Part shown: one piece after another, positions 1 through 12,965 of the stretch
Layout: every line of letters starts with the position of its first letter
Position numbering within the stretch: position 1 is the stretch's first letter
Assembly: GCF_963259705.1 (NCBI RefSeq)
Contig: NC_081861.1
Span: 103,836,726-103,900,725, forward strand
From: Myotis daubentonii
Lineage: Eukaryota > Chordata > Mammalia > Chiroptera > Vespertilionidae
Direction of reading: 5' to 3'
Length of the DNA stretch: 64,000 nucleotides
The notes under the pieces: model-generated
Seen by the model: only the letters and a program-made list of their open reading frames with translations
Told to the model about the DNA's origin: nothing
The model's database searches: none
Made by a program: the position numbers and the translations under genes

Positions 1-158
1 CAATTCCGGTCAAGGGCATGTACCCGGGTTGCGGGCACATCCCCAGTAGGAGATGTGCAAGAGGCAGCTGATCGATGTTTCTCTCTCATCAATGTTTCTA
101 ACTCTCTATCTCTCTCCCTTCCTCTCTGTAAAAAATCAATAAAATATATTTTTTTAAA
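1..158 (+). repeat. Ves SINE (3' part, cut by window edge)
   Basis: The body, the cytosine-rich CTCTCTCTCC stretch and the final TGTAAAAAATCAATAAAATA are those of the Ves tRNA-derived SINE seen intact at 3330 and 23099. The tRNA-like head lies outside the window. Confidence 0.9.
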
Positions 159-880
159 AATGGACAAAGGACCAGAAAAGCCACATCCATAAAGCACATA
201 AAGATGGACAATAGACATAAGACAAAATGCACAATGTCACTAATCATCAGAGAAATGCAAATAAAAACTAAAATGAGGTATCACCTCACACCTGTCAAAA
301 TGGCTACCATCAATAATTAACAAACAACAAGTGCTGATGGGGAGATGGAGAAAAAGCAACCCCAGTACACTGCTGGTGGGAATGAAGACTGGTGCAGCCA
401 CTATGGAAAGCAGTATGGAGTTTCATAAAAAAATTAGAAATGGAACTGCCTTTGACCCAGAAATTCCACTGAGTATAATCAGAAGAAGCCTGAGACCCTA
501 ATTCAAGAGAATATTTGTACCCCTAGTTCATTGCAGCTTTATTTACAATAGCCAAGATCTGGAAACAGCCCAAGTGCCCATCAGTAGATGAATGGATAAA
601 AAGCGGTGGTGCATTTACACAATGGAATAATATGCAGCTATAAAAATGAAGGATCTCTAATCTATGGAGACAGCATGGAGGGATCCAGAGATTATTGTGC
701 TAAGCAAAATAAGACAGTCAGAGAAAAACAAGTATCAAATGATCTGTTATAAATAGACTCTAATGAACAAAATAAACTCAAACAAAATAGCTCTAGAAAC
801 ATGGAAGCATGCAACAGACTGAGGAATCTCAGAGGGAAGGAGGAGCAGGGAAAGAGATTAACCAAAGAACTTATATTCAT
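159..880 (+). repeat. L1 3' region (ORF2 end and 3'UTR), truncated
   Basis: The segment matches the other L1 copies of this window (for example 47230-47800): ORF2 3' coding sequence, then the 3'UTR with the phrase ATTAACCAAAGAACTT. Reading frames are broken. A Helitron end abuts it at 881, so the L1 tail is missing. Confidence 0.85.
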
Positions 881-881
881 A

Positions 882-1112
882 CTAGAGGCCCGGTGCACAA
901 AAATTTGTGCACTCAGGGGGGTCCTTCAGCCCGGCCTGTGCCCTCTTGCAGTCTGGGACCCCTTGGGGGATGTCCACCTGCTGGCTTAGGCCTGCTACCT
1001 GGGGGATTGGGCCTCAGCTGGCAGTCAGACATCCCTCTGGCAGCCTGGGAGCCCTCGGGGGATGTCCACTTGACAGCAGGGAGCAGGCCTAAGGGGCAGT
1101 CAGACATCACAT
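882..1112 (-). mobile_element. Helitron (HeliBat) 3' fragment
   Basis: Read on the minus strand this ends with the small hairpin GCACAAATTTTTGTGC and GGGCCTCTAG, the HeliBat 3' terminus. The sequence inward (GGGGTCCCAGACT-type phrases) matches the 3' parts of the elements at 55692-56165 and 49642-50699. No 5' TCCTAT end is found, so it is truncated. Confidence 0.8.
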
Positions 1113-3329
1113 TGTCTCAATAATTGGTATCATTCAGAGTGCTGAATGGGAAAGTTTATTGCATTTCCACAAAGTTGTGGTTGCTTAAGATTTGCTACAG
1201 CAAAAAAAAAGTCTTGTAATTGCTTCCAATTTCAAAGGAGATTGAATAAATATCCAAAGATCCCTTTAAAATAGTGATTAAAAGGCTAACATGTATATGC
1301 AAATGCAGTAAAAACTTTTTTTGCCACCTAATTTTTAAATCATTTCATTGGATCTCGTAAGTGCTGATGTGCTAATTGCACCTGAAATTACCCACTTGTA
1401 TTTTTGAAAATGGATGTAGTAGCTACTCTAGAAATAGTTAAGTAACAGTGCTAAGAAAGAGAACATTGCCAGAAAGTCTAGCTTGTAATCTTCCATTAAT
1501 TATGTTCAATGTAATATTTTTCTGAGAATGATCAAAATAAATTGCTTTAAGTTCCCAATTTAAAAATATAAGTGGCATTTCAATACATTCTAGCCTGAAC
1601 AACTAAGTCTGAAATGTTCTTGGTTTCTCACAAAGTCAAATTCTTAATAAATTGTGATTTTTCAAAGGTCATGCTGATTGAGGAAGATGGTGGAAAGGTG
1701 AACCCATAGGTGTGGTGATATCATTGAGACTCAGAAGTGCACAGCAGAAAGTGACTTTTATGTTTTTCCTTCCTAAAGTATTGCTTGTGAGTAGGCCTAT
1801 TTTCTCCAGAGAGAGCTTTTTTATTACAGGAAGGATCTTTTAAAGGCCCTGATGAGTGTCAGCAGCCTTTCCTTGAACTTTGAGGTGCACCCAGGGCAGC
1901 CATAAACTTGTCTGTGGAGCTTGGAAGGCACTGGCTCTTTGAATTGGTGGAACCTGTAGATTTTCCAGGGGGTTGAGGGGAGGTGGCAGTTGGGTTTTGC
2001 CCCAGGCCCTAAACAGCCTCTCTAACCATGTATCATTTCAGGAACCTGGAATGGGAAGGGGCTATATAATAATAGAAGATTTAGAAATTCCTTACTTTCT
2101 GGTTCCTGAGTGGTGGTCTTGTAAACTCACTGTAGCACTTGAGATTAGCAGATGGCTTTACCATTAATTCCAGTGCTTGCTTACTTCATCTGGATAATGG
2201 GGGAAAGAAATTACCTACCTCATTTCTCCTTGTTGCTGTGAGGATTATGGTAATGTATATAAACATTTAATACATAGGAAGATTCCAAAAAGAATGGCAT
2301 TGGTTAGAGGCCTCGCACCCATGCCCAGTGTCTCCCTAGGACTAGGTTATTGCCATGATTGCCTGAACTGTGGCTAACCCCCACCCCCTTTTTCCCATCT
2401 CTTCTATTCTGCAAGTCTAGTTTGGTGGGAGCTACCAGGAGTGTGCTGGCTGAAGTCATGAGGGAATTTTTTGTAATATCAAAATTTGTCCCTAGCATCA
2501 CTCTGGCATTTACCCAGGTAGTATACACCTAGCATTTCCTCTGTCTGTAGGCATGCTGAGTCAGGTGTTTGGAAAACACTTGCTAACTATTTGAGTATGC
2601 AGAGTGTGCAGAAGCCCTTATCCCAAAAGCTAGAAGTAAAGTACCAGCTGGCTGTTAGGGGCCTGAAACTCAGATGCTCTACAGAGCTCACAGTGAACAG
2701 AAGGAAAGAGGAGGATGGAGGTCTCCTGAGTTGCCTGGGTAGGATTGTTGACTGGATAACCACACGTCTCTACTCTTCCAACTAGCTGCCTGGACTTTGC
2801 CAGCTTGGGATATTGCCTGAATTTTCACTCATCCTCCTCTGCACACACAAGCACAGAAGAATAAAATGGGGGGAAGTTGCCTGAGTTAAGGGAAGATGTT
2901 TTGCCATGTGACTCCCAGTCCCACTGCCTTTCACCAATAGGAAAAACTCTCTACTTCATAAATAATTGTCTGTGTGCTCATTACTGCAGAAGAAAAGTAG
3001 CTATAAAGTTCTTTGTTTTCCTTGGGAAGTGATCAGATTTGTTTGGTAATTGCCTGCCTGATCAAGAGCCATTCCCTTCATGGTTAACCAAACATCAACG
3101 ACTCAGTAGGGCTCGTTTTAAATATCACCAGAAGTGAATAGCCCCAATTACAACAGGAAACACATTTAACAACATGAAACTAGGACCAGAAACAGATTTG
3201 TCTTCTGTTTCAAAATTCTTAAAAAAAAAAAAAAAAAAAGTGAAGTGGACTGTTGGAAAATCCTGTTTGAGTTCTCTTTTAAAATGGCTGGAAACCTGGA
3301 TATTTTGAGGGCTTAAAAATAAAACTATA
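1113..3329. other. No gene or recognisable repeat
   Basis: AT-rich non-coding DNA with short unconvincing frames only. A 19-base A run lies near 3221. I see no exon structure. Confidence 0.6.
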
Positions 3330-3546
3330 GCCCAAACTGGTTTGGCTCAGTGGCTAGAGCATCGGCCTGCAGACTGAAGGGTCCTGGGTTCGATTCCAGT
3401 CAAGGGCATGTACCTTGGTTGCGGGCACATCCCCAGGAGGGGGTGTGCAAGAGGCAGCTGATCGATGTTTCTCTCTCATTGATGTTTCTAACTATCTGTC
3501 CCTCTCCCTTCCTCTCTGTAAAAAATCAAAATATATTTAAAAAAAT
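3330..3546 (+). repeat. Ves SINE, full length, with target duplication
   Basis: A complete Ves element: tRNA-like head (CTGGTTTGGCTCAGTGGCTA, GGTTCGATTCC B-box), body and A-rich tail. The flanks carry a direct repeat AATAAAACTATAG before the head and after the tail, as expected of L1-mediated retroposition. Confidence 0.93.
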
Positions 3547-3814
3547 AAATAAAACTATAGGGAAAGTTGTAAACAAAAAATAAAATCCCTATTTTTAATT
3601 TCCTTGAGAGAAGGAAAAATATTCTCCAGATAAATTACTTCAGAGAGTAGTCCTTTTGCACAATTTTAACTTGCACAGGAAATCAAGGAAAAAAAAAAAA
3701 AAAAACAACTTAAATTTATGCCTGGTTCACTGTGAACGGGAAACCTCAGGAACTCAGGAATATTTTTATAGACCCTTCTCACATTATAGCCTCATAATTT
3801 AGTGTTCAATTTTG

Positions 3815-4115
3815 GTAAAAATTTGTAGAATATATCCCAAGAAACTAGAAACATCAATCAGAAAGGATATATGCACCCCTATGTTCATAGTGGCACATAG
3901 CTAAGATTTGGAAACAGCCTAAGTGCCCATCAGCAGATTAATGGATTAAAAAGCTGTGGTACATCTACACAATGGAATACTACGCTGAGGTAAAAAAAAA
4001 AAAAAAAAAAAGAAGGAATTCTTACTATTTGCAATAGCATGGATGGAACTATAGAGCATTATGCTCAGCGAAATAAGCCAGTCAGAGAAAGATAAATATC
4101 ACATGATCTCACTCA
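3815..4115 (+). repeat. L1 3' end, first half (split by Helitron)
   Basis: ORF2 3' coding sequence (AGAATATATCCCAAGAAACT onward) to ACATGATCTCACTCA. The rest of the same L1 resumes at 4545, after an inserted Helitron. An internal A run (about 3990-4011) is extra to the L1 consensus seen elsewhere here. Confidence 0.88.
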
Positions 4116-4544
4116 TCCTATCTAATAAAGTGGGAATATGCTAATTGACCCTCACACCATCACAAAGATAACGGCACCCACAGCCAATAAGGAGGGAATA
4201 TGCTAATTGACCGCCCCACCCTCAAAAATGGCAGCGCCCACAGCCACAAGATGATGGCACCCAGTCCCCTCAGGCTCCCAACCACTCAGCACTGGCCCAG
4301 GGCACAGGCAAGCCTCGGATGGCAGCTTCCCAGCCTCCCAGGGCTGCCCCAAGGCTCAGGTATCCAGGGCTGGCTGAGGCTTGCGCTGCTGGCAGTGGCA
4401 GCAGCAGAGGTATGATGAGGCGTCACCTTCCCCTGATCGCTGGGTCGCCTCCTGCCCCTGAGGACTCACAGACTGTGAGGGGGGCAGGCTGGGCTGAGGG
4501 ACCACCCCCTCCAGTGCATGAATTTTCATGCACCGGGCCTCTAG
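4116..4544 (+). mobile_element. HeliBat-type non-autonomous Helitron, complete
   Basis: Starts TCCTATCTAATAAAG and ends with hairpin GTGCATGAATTTTCATGCAC plus GGGCCTCTAG. It splits an L1 exactly between A (4115) and T (4545): the two flanks join into the expected L1 text without target duplication, the hallmark of Helitron insertion. It has no coding capacity. Confidence 0.95.
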
Positions 4545-4806
4545 TTTATGGAATATAATGAACAACATAAACTCATGAACAAAAACAGTTCTAGAGACAG
4601 AGAAGCATCGATCAGACCATCAAACCTCAGAGGGAAGGTAGGAGAAGGTGGGGGTAAGGGGAGAGATCAACCAAAGGACTTGTATGCATTCATATGAGCC
4701 TAACCAGTGGACACAGACAACAGGGGGTGAGGGCATGAGTTGGGGGGGGACAATAGGGAGGATAAGGACACATATGTAATACCTTAATCAATAAAGGAAA
4801 AAAAAA
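4545..4806 (+). repeat. L1 3' end, second half with poly(A)
   Basis: Continues the L1 broken at 4115: TTTATGGAATATAATGAAC, the 3'UTR, a guanine-rich stretch, and the end ACATATGTAATACC...AATAAAGG plus A tail. Confidence 0.9.
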
Positions 4807-5744
4807 GAACTTGTGGCACCTCTTAGCCTCTGCTTTCCTATGCAAGGTACACACACACTTTACCTGATTGATCAGTTTCATTCAGAGGACTTTAGTTATT
4901 CAGATAAAGAATACATCTAGGCAGGACAGCCAAACGCTGGGCTGGGGGAGGAGAGAGTTCCCTCATTCTTGGAAGATTTCGACTGTTCAGGGAAGAGATG
5001 GGTGGAGGAAATTCCTGGATATTCATTCAATTAAACAGCACAGATCTGAAATCTGTCTGCAGAAGGGGTTGGAGATGGAGGTAGGCACCTCACTCCAGGA
5101 TAAAACAAGCATTGATTTTCAAGTCCCTATGGCTCACTTGGTGCTAGTTAAGTCTTCTGGCTTAAACTTTTAGCCCTTTTCAATTCTCTTTGAGTTACCC
5201 TGGACAAATAAATAAAAAAAAATCAAATATGTTCTATTCTGTATGAAGGAAATCAATCAACCACATTTTTGGTATTCCCTGTGGTTTACAAATTAATATT
5301 CCTTTTGACTCTTTCCTTTTGGAGGTGTATAGTTTGAATAAGTAGCACCCGTGGACTAAGGAGGGACCAGGGCTCCTAAAAGTCCCTGTGCTTCCCAGGG
5401 CACTTAGCAGCCTTGTAGCCTGCATGGAATCCCTGAAACTCAACGGGTCCCTTAGTAAGACTTAGTAGGTGAACTGGAAGCAGAACAGAGCAAGAGCAAG
5501 CTGGGACCCCACCAGCAGCGAAGCTGCTGAACTGCTGTTGATTGAGGTTGAAAAGGGTGTTTTCTTGTTTTCCAGTAAAAAATGCATTTATTATTTATTA
5601 TCTGCATCATGCTTTATCCTCCATGTTAACATGGGAAAAGAAACCAGGAGATGTCAGCTTTTCCTCCACTTTACACTCTTCTTGCTAAATAGGAACATTT
5701 TCACTCACAGAATGCCTAACCTTCATTTTGGATTAAAATGTTCT
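4807..5744. other. No gene or recognisable repeat
   Basis: Single-copy-looking DNA. Short frames of about 100 codons on both strands show no family resemblance or splice context. Confidence 0.5.
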
Positions 5745-5981
5745 TTTTAAATTTTTTGTCTTTATTGTTTAAAATATTACAGATATCCCCTTTGTGTTTT
5801 GTGTTGTTTTTTTTTCCATTTACCCCTTCCACCCCACACCCACCCCTCCTAGGCCTTCACCATACTATTGTCTGTGTCCATGGGTTATACATATGTGCAT
5901 ATAAGTTCCCCAGTTAATCTATCCACCCCAACACCCCAACTCCCACTTTCCCTCAGTCTGTTTCATGCTTCTATGTCTCTG

Positions 5982-5984
<3 letters not shown>

Positions 5985-6044
<60 letters not shown>
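5985..6044. repeat. (AT)n microsatellite
   Basis: About 30 uninterrupted AT units at the junction of the L1 and the embedded Ves SINE. Confidence 0.97.
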
Positions 6045-6045
<1 letters not shown>

Positions 6046-6046
<1 letters not shown>

Positions 6047-6249
6047 CAGAGAGGAAGGGAGAGGGAGTGAGAGATAGAAACATCAATGATGACAGAGAAA
6101 TGATGACTGAGAATCATTGTTTGGCTGCCTCATGCACACCCCCCACTGGGGATTGAGCCCTCTACCCAGGTATGTGCCCTGACCTGGAACTGAACCATGA
6201 CCTCCTGGTTCATAGATCGATGCTCAACAACTGAGCAATGCTGGCCAGG
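6046..6249 (-). repeat. Ves SINE, minus strand
   Basis: Reverse complement of the Ves head lies at the right end (TGAGCAATGCTGGCCAGGC), and the reverse of the CT-rich body lies at the left (GAGAGGAAGGGAGAGGGAG). It is nested in the L1. Confidence 0.85.
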
Positions 6250-6611
6250 CTAGATCTATTTTGTTCATCAGTTTATTTTGTTCATTAGATTCCACATATG
6301 ACTGAGATCATGTGATATATTTATCTGACTGGTTTATTTTGCTTAGCATTATACTATCCAAGTCCATGCTGTTGCAAATGGTAAAGAGTTCTTTCTTTTT
6401 TACAGCTTGGTAGTATTCCATGGTGTAAAGGTACCACAGCTTTTTTATCCACTCATCTGCTGATGGGAACTTGGGTTGTTTCCAGATCTTAGCTATTGTA
6501 TATTGCACTGCTATGAAAATAGGGGTGCATATACTCTTTCTGGTTGGAATTTCAGGTTTCTTAAGATATATTCCTAGAAGTGGGGTCACAGGATCAAATG
6601 GGAATTACACT

Positions 6612-6644
6612 TTTTGTTTGTTTGTTTGTTTGTTTGTTTGTTTT
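6612..6644. repeat. (TTTG)n microsatellite in L1
   Basis: About eight TTTG units inside the minus-strand L1 ORF2 segment, replacing the usual short T-rich stretch. Confidence 0.95.
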
Positions 6645-6974
6645 AGGAAACTCCATACTATTTTCTATAGTGGATATACCAGTCTTCATTCCCACCAGTA
6701 GTACATTAGGGTTCCCATTTCTCCACATTTCACCAACACTTTTTTTGGCTGATTTTGTTGATGATTGCCATTCTGACAGGTGTGAAGTGATACCACATTG
6801 TCTTTTTAATTTACATCCCTCAGATGATTAGTGACTTTGAGCATGTTTCCATGTCTCTTGACCTTCTTTATGTCCCCTTTAGAAAAGTGTCTATTTAGAT
6901 CTTTTGCCCATTTTTCATTTGGATTATTTGTCTTCCTTTAGTTACGTTCCTTATAAAGTGTGAGTTCCTTATAA

Positions 6975-7440
6975 AGGAGGCAAGAGCATACAGTGGAATA
7001 AAGACAGTTTCTTCAATAAACAGTATTGGGAAAATTGGACTGGTACGTGCAAAAAAAAATAAAGAAAGTAGACACCAACTTACACCATATACAAAAATAA
7101 ACTAAAAATTGATAAAAGATTTAAATGTAAGTCATGAAACCATAAAACATCTTAGAAGTAACCATAGGCAACAAAATCTCAGACATCTCTCATAGCAATA
7201 TGTTTACCAATGTATCTCCTAGGTCAAAGGAAACTAAGGAGAAAATAAACAAATGGGACTACATCAAAATAAAAAGCTTCTGCACAGCAAAAGACACCAT
7301 CAACAATATGAAAAGAGAGCCCACTGTATGAGAGAGCATATTTTGCAATGATGCATCTGATAAGGGGTTAATTTCCAAAATATATAATGAACTCATAAAA
7401 CTTAGCAAAAGGAAGACAAGTAATCCAAATGAAAAATGAA
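6975..7440 (+). repeat. L1 ORF2 segment, inverted 5' part
   Basis: Plus-strand ORF2 from GGAGGCAAGAGCATACAGTG to the GGAAGACAAGTAATCC phrase. That phrase is also where the minus-strand segment begins (6900-6960), so the two segments are adjacent parts of one L1 joined in opposite orientation. Confidence 0.85.
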
Positions 7441-8662
7441 AAGTTGTTGTTGTTTTTTTAACTGTAATTACTGGGGATGGAGATGCAGGGATTCAACTTG
7501 TAAGGTCAGTCTTTTTCTGGTTCAGAGGCATTTTTCCCAAGAAACAGTTGCTGGCAGTTCATATCAGAGTATAGCCTGGCAAGCAGCCTAGAAAGCTGAG
7601 GGAGGAGGCCAGAATCCCTTAGTTTTGCATCCCTGAAAGCTGAAATCAGACTGTCATTGTGTCTTCACAGCTGTCCTTTAGTCACAACAGGTTTCCCAAG
7701 TTGGAGAAGGTGAATACTGGGTCCAACCCAGAAAGTAGCAAGTGCCACTATGGCCCCTGGAGCCCAGAACATAAGTTCTCTTACATCCTGGCTCCAGGCC
7801 ACTCTCCTGTGGACTTTGGAGATTAGTTGGTGCTGGCATCTACAGAGTGAATAAACCCAGACTGAGACTCAGCTTTCTGACCACAGTTGGCCTAGTTGAC
7901 CTACTGTTTCTTGCTTCCCAAGTAAAAGCCCCTGTCTTACTGGTTAGGCTTGGGTTTTCTTAGGGATGGCTTCAGGCAAAAGACTTTTACTCAGCATCTG
8001 CTTCTCCCATTAGCTATCACTAGGCAAGTGCATAAAGCTAGAGAGGTCTAGCTAAATTCATCTTCTTCAACTAAGGGCTTTATTACAGGGGTTTTGTGTG
8101 TTTTTGAAGTTTCTACATCTGAGGGGACCCAAAGTAGAATGTTAATGTTCCTTAAAATTAACAAAGGCTAAATTTGGCCTGAAGTATCCAGTAATAATTC
8201 CTCTCCTGATCCAGGAAATCTGTTGGAAGACCACCAGGCCCAGGAAACTGCATCGGACAGATTTAGAGAACAAGGGAGCTAAAGGAAGAGGCATGAGTCA
8301 TTGGAAGGTGAGAACTGTGGCCTGCAGTCAGGCCAGATCTGAGAGAAGCATACTAAGCTAAGTGCCAAGTCTCTAGCACTGAGTGGTGTCCAGAAGGCTC
8401 TGAGCAGTGATGCTTTCTCCCCAGGCTCTTCCCCAAGAAGCTCCAGATCACTCAGCCAGAAGGCTTTTCCTGAGCTCTTTTTGCACTCACTTGACTTCAG
8501 CCCCTTACCCTCAAGAGGGGGCCTGAGGCCTGAAAACTTAGGGCATTGACCACCCCCAGAGGAGGGGGCCGGGAGCAACAGGGTACATCAAAAGACACTT
8601 TCTTCTTTTACATATTCCTACTTTTTCTCACCAGTGTTTTAGTTAAGAAACTTCTTTGTAAA
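7441..8662. other. No gene or recognisable repeat
   Basis: Mixed-composition DNA. No frame with recognisable family content. Confidence 0.5.
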
Positions 8663-8677
8663 CACCCCCCCCCCCGC

Positions 8678-8679
<2 letters not shown>

Positions 8680-8723
<44 letters not shown>

Positions 8724-8730
8724 CACACAC
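8680..8730. repeat. (CA)n microsatellite
   Basis: About 20 CA units preceded by a C run (8664-8675). Confidence 0.95.
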
Positions 8731-10338
8731 CTGACTTCAAGCTAGAGACAATACTATATAAGGAACACTGAAATAGATGTCAAGGAGTCTGCTGTAGGGT
8801 AGTGGTATGGTTGATTTGTACAACTCCTCTCTAAGGTTATTGGAAGGGGGGGTGGTAATAAGAGATGAGAAAGATATGAAGAAGGGGGAAAGGACTAAAC
8901 AGAAAAAAAGAGAAAAAAGAGGGAGTGAAGAGAGAGTGATAAAGACAAATTGAAACAGAGTCTGGGGGGGGGACAGGGAGGGAGGGAAAGATTCAGTAAT
9001 ATAACAAGGAGATTTAAGGATAGAGACATAAAGAGACACTGAAACTGAGCACAGAGTGGGAACAGACCCCCATTGTCTTGTATCAGTAGATGCCTCTGTG
9101 CCAGATTGATCTAGTCTGGCTTGTTGTTTCTGCAGAACTTGAAATCCAATGTGATTTTTTTCAAATCAAAATCCTCAACCCAAACCAACTCTGATACACT
9201 GGGCAGTCCAGCTAGTGTATGGTAGCTCTAGTTTATCAATAAGTCATCTAAAGGAAAAGTGAACAGTGAATCCACTCTGGATAAACTCACTGTCACAAAA
9301 AAATTAAAACTTTAAAATATTTTCAATTCCAAAACAAAATGATGGGGAATGTAGAGTGGAACTTCTGGTTTTAAAAAAAGAAAAGACCTGAGAAGATGGT
9401 TCATATCACTCTCTCTGCATGTTCTCAGACATTATTCCTGAAAATATAAACCTGTGATAATTTTCACAGCCCACACAAAAACAAATACCTATTGTGAAAA
9501 TTTTCTTCCAACTACAAAATTAAGAGTTATTCTAGCTAGTCCTTAGAAAAGGAGAAAGAAGAGGGGATATATATGTGTCAGAGAAAATGATTGTAACATT
9601 TTAAGTTTCCCAAAATGAAAAGTAAGGACCATGTTTCAGTTTAGGCTAGAGTTTTCTAAATTCATCTCCTTGTAATAAAATAAATCAGACTAGGACCAAA
9701 ATCAGGATGGAAATCAATTGTGAAGAATGATACCAAGTGCTTCAGTATTTATTAAAATGCTAGCCAATGAACATCCTAATCCAATTATTTTTCAAAGAGT
9801 CACTGGTAACACTTCCTTGAAAAAATTCAATATCACTTTCCATGAGAAATATGTATACACACAATTTAAATGACTCTGGATTCACAATCATAAAATAGAT
9901 GTGTAGTCCACCTTTCTATCAATCATTTTTGGTGTTTCCAGGTGAGTCAAATTTTAGCCTGGGGTATAAAGTCCAAAGTTTGAGAATTGGAAATTATTTA
10001 ATTGGCTTCAATGAGGTGGTTTAGCCAGTTCCCTAACTGAGAAGTGATCAGAATGTATTGCCTCCAGAGTGTATATCATGGTCCTATGGACCCAGTTTAT
10101 TAAAGTCTGGAATTCATTTGCCAACTCATATAACCATTGATTTTCCTTCATGCTTTCCTTCTCCTCCAGTAATTAAAACATGGTGAATTTAGATGGTGAA
10201 TTCCTTGTTGTTTTCATTTGCTTCTCTTTTGTATCTTTCCTTGTGTACCTTTATTGCTTCATTATTAAGGCCTGCCCCTTTGCCCCTTAGAAGCAGTGAT
10301 CAGGGTGTCCTAAATGTAGAAACATTCATGCAGGAGCA

Positions 10339-10340
<2 letters not shown>
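8731..10340. other. No gene; purine-rich stretch inside
   Basis: A strongly purine-biased strand at about 8870-8995 (GA-rich with G runs). The rest is AT-rich and unassigned. Confidence 0.5.
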
Positions 10341-10396
<56 letters not shown>

Positions 10397-11048
10397 AATA
10401 TGCAAATAGACTGAATGGAGGAACAACCAACCGAACAAACAGCTGCTATGATGTGTGTTGACCATCAGGGGGCGTGTGTGGAACATGGCGGGCATAGGCT
10501 GCTGTGGGATGGTGGAGCAGGTGAGCGGGGAAGCCAGATCAAGGCAAAGTGCTGGTCACTGTCATCGGGGCTAACCTCTGGTGGTTACTGAAAATTCTTT
10601 GCTCCCTCAAGCTGTGGTCCCACCCGGCACTCGCACCTGCTGCCAGCACCGGCCCCACTTGCACCCACTGCCATCAGCAGGTGTGAGCAGTGGCTGCTGG
10701 CCCTGATCACCCCTGAGGGCTTCTCCACCTCCCCCTACTCCTGAGCAGCAATCAGGGCAGCAGCCACTGATCACACTCACTGACGGCACCGGCCCCACTC
10801 GCAACCACTGCTTGTACTGGCCCCCAATTGCTCTGTGCCCTCAGTGGGTGCTAGTGGGCTGGTGCCATCAGCATGTGGGAGTGGCAGTGGCGGGAGTGGG
10901 GCTGCAGGCAGATAGGGGACCAGGGGCCGCAGTGGGAGGGGCCAGGCAGGGGTGTGGAAGATGGGCCGAGACCTGCCCCTGTGCCCACCGAAGCCTTGCA
11001 GCCCACAGTTCCTTTCAAGGTGCACGAATTTGTGCACTGGGCCCCTAG
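10341..11048 (+). mobile_element. Helitron, C-type, with expanded AT 5' end
   Basis: After an (AT)n tract (10341-10392), CCCTAATATGCAAATAGACT matches the start of module C at 32294. The 3' end has hairpin GTGCACGAATTTGTGCAC and GGGCCCCTAG. The short native TATATA at the C-type 5' terminus has apparently grown into a microsatellite, hiding the exact TC start. This is a solo copy of the C module. Confidence 0.85.
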
Positions 11049-12769
11049 TGTTAATATATAAACCCTGAGAAGGAAGATAGTGGGTGAATATAGCTTGGCT
11101 TTAAGTTAGGCAAGATCAGTGTTTGCCTACTTTTAATGTTTTTATAGACTAAGGAAAGAACTTTCAGCCTAATAACAAATCTTTCCCACTATTTGGTACT
11201 TCTGTGGATGTTAGGTATTGAAAAGCCCTGATCAAAAAGAGATCATTATGAAAATAGGGAAGGAAGTTTTTAAAACTTTATTCACTTGCCCTGAACATGA
11301 TGGAGTGTGGTGCCAAAGTAAGAAGGGAAACGTATAACAAGGAGGAAATAAAAATAAATTAAATGGGTGTAAGTTTTGGTGGGCCCAGTCTATGAGTTCA
11401 GAAAGATTTCCTTCTTAGTGGCAGGATCTGTTTCTATTGGGCTCATTGTTGCCCAGATTAGATAGAACCAGAAGAAGGTGACCCACTGATCTGAAGTCAG
11501 GTTTTTATTGTGTTGATTTCATGCAGAGTAATTTGGTGAGAGAGTGTCAGGGAAGGGTGTAAAACAGGCCTTTACCTGGTTTCAGAGAAATACAATGATT
11601 ATTGTTAAATACTATATTTTCCATAACTCACTGAGGGAATGAACTTGGTATATCCTAGTTTTAAGTGACCTGTGCTGGTGATGTTTTGCTAATTGTCAGG
11701 ATCATTTATTTAAAACTATCGAGCTTGTACTTGTAGCCATTTCTCAAATACTAGCCACTTTCTTTGGAGCTGATCCATAATGCTTATTTGACAGTAATTC
11801 TGGCTCTTATCCTCATTTTTTTAAAGCCATATGAAAGATAATACAAAGAAAGGGAAGACTGAGTGTGGGGAAAGCATAGGAAATATATAAAGTATAAAAT
11901 CCAAGTTAGAATGGACCAACATTAAATTTCACACACCACAAATGCATCCCATTACAAAATTTTTACTTCTTAGTAATCCTGATTGAGCCTTCAGTTCATA
12001 TATGACTATACAAATTCATGGAGCACCAGAGAGGTTATATAAATAAAGACTAGATTTTACTCAAGCTCATTATTTCAATGAGGAGTGTTCGAGGCTGAAA
12101 AGATGCAGGATACATTTACAATTATTAATTACTGTCACTGTGCCAGGTAGTCAAAGACAGCTGAAAAGTGAATATGCACAAACAGTGCCTATTTGGGGAA
12201 TTACTCAGTTCATATCTGGACTAGTTCTTTTTATTACTCATTAGCATTTTTTAATGTGTTAACTCTGCTCGAAATTAGTCAAAGACAAAATAGTTCTCAC
12301 AATTCTAGGGGCAAAGGTCCTAGATCCAAACATTTTTAAAAATTTGCCAGCCATAAATTATTAATTGAACAGAAAAAAATGAGAAAAATAGTTGCATGCC
12401 TTTGATATACTTCAGTAAGAATGTGAAATATAATGAGCCCAAGAGTAATGTAATTATTAGCATAGGAAGGCCTTCATCATTTGAGAGCAGTATCAACACA
12501 TGATTAAATTCAAAGGAATAAATTTTCCTTCAGCTAATGGTTTGGCAAGCATAAGCATTTAATTACCCAATTGCCCCATGAAAAGAACACAATGAGCACA
12601 GACAATAATTTGTCTCCCTATTCTTTCTTTCCCAACTCTACTTAGGAACAAGAATTACAAAATTTGACATGCATAACTCAATTGAAGCACAGAATTCTTG
12701 AGTGATTATATTGAATTAAGCTAACCAGAAGTTGAGGGATTCAGTGTGAGAATTACCTTTAATATTTTT
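11049..12769. other. No gene or recognisable repeat
   Basis: AT-rich non-coding DNA between a Helitron and an old interspersed repeat. Confidence 0.5.
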
Positions 12770-12965
12770 TCAAGGTTTTTGTTTATTTGTATTTCTTATT
12801 GAATTTATTGGGGTGATATTGGTTAATAAGATTACATAGGTTTCTGTAATAGTGTCAACAATAAAAATAAAGTAAAAAACAGCTGGACATTGGTCAAATA
12901 TATGGTGACAGAAAATGATTTGATTTAGCGTGGTGGGTACACAATGCAATATACAGGTCATGTAT
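12770..12965 (-). repeat. Old L1-type 3' end family
   Basis: TTATTGAATTTATTGGGGTG and TACACAATGCAATATACAGG also occur, diverged, at 23700-24130 and 42025-42160, and reversed at 24245-24535. I take this as an ancient L1 3'UTR. Confidence 0.55.

Larger units (their letters stand above)
5745..6965 (-). repeat. L1 3' end, 5'-inverted insertion (3' segment)
   Basis: Minus-strand L1 3'UTR and ORF2 end, interrupted by an (AT)n tract and a Ves SINE. At about 6965 orientation flips, and the adjoining upstream part of L1 ORF2 runs on the plus strand to 7440. Confidence 0.85.

Noticed and set aside
3330..3400. tRNA gene suggested by A/B-box-like sequence
   Set aside because: It is the tRNA-derived head of a Ves SINE with tail and target duplication; no tRNA fold is expected to be functional.
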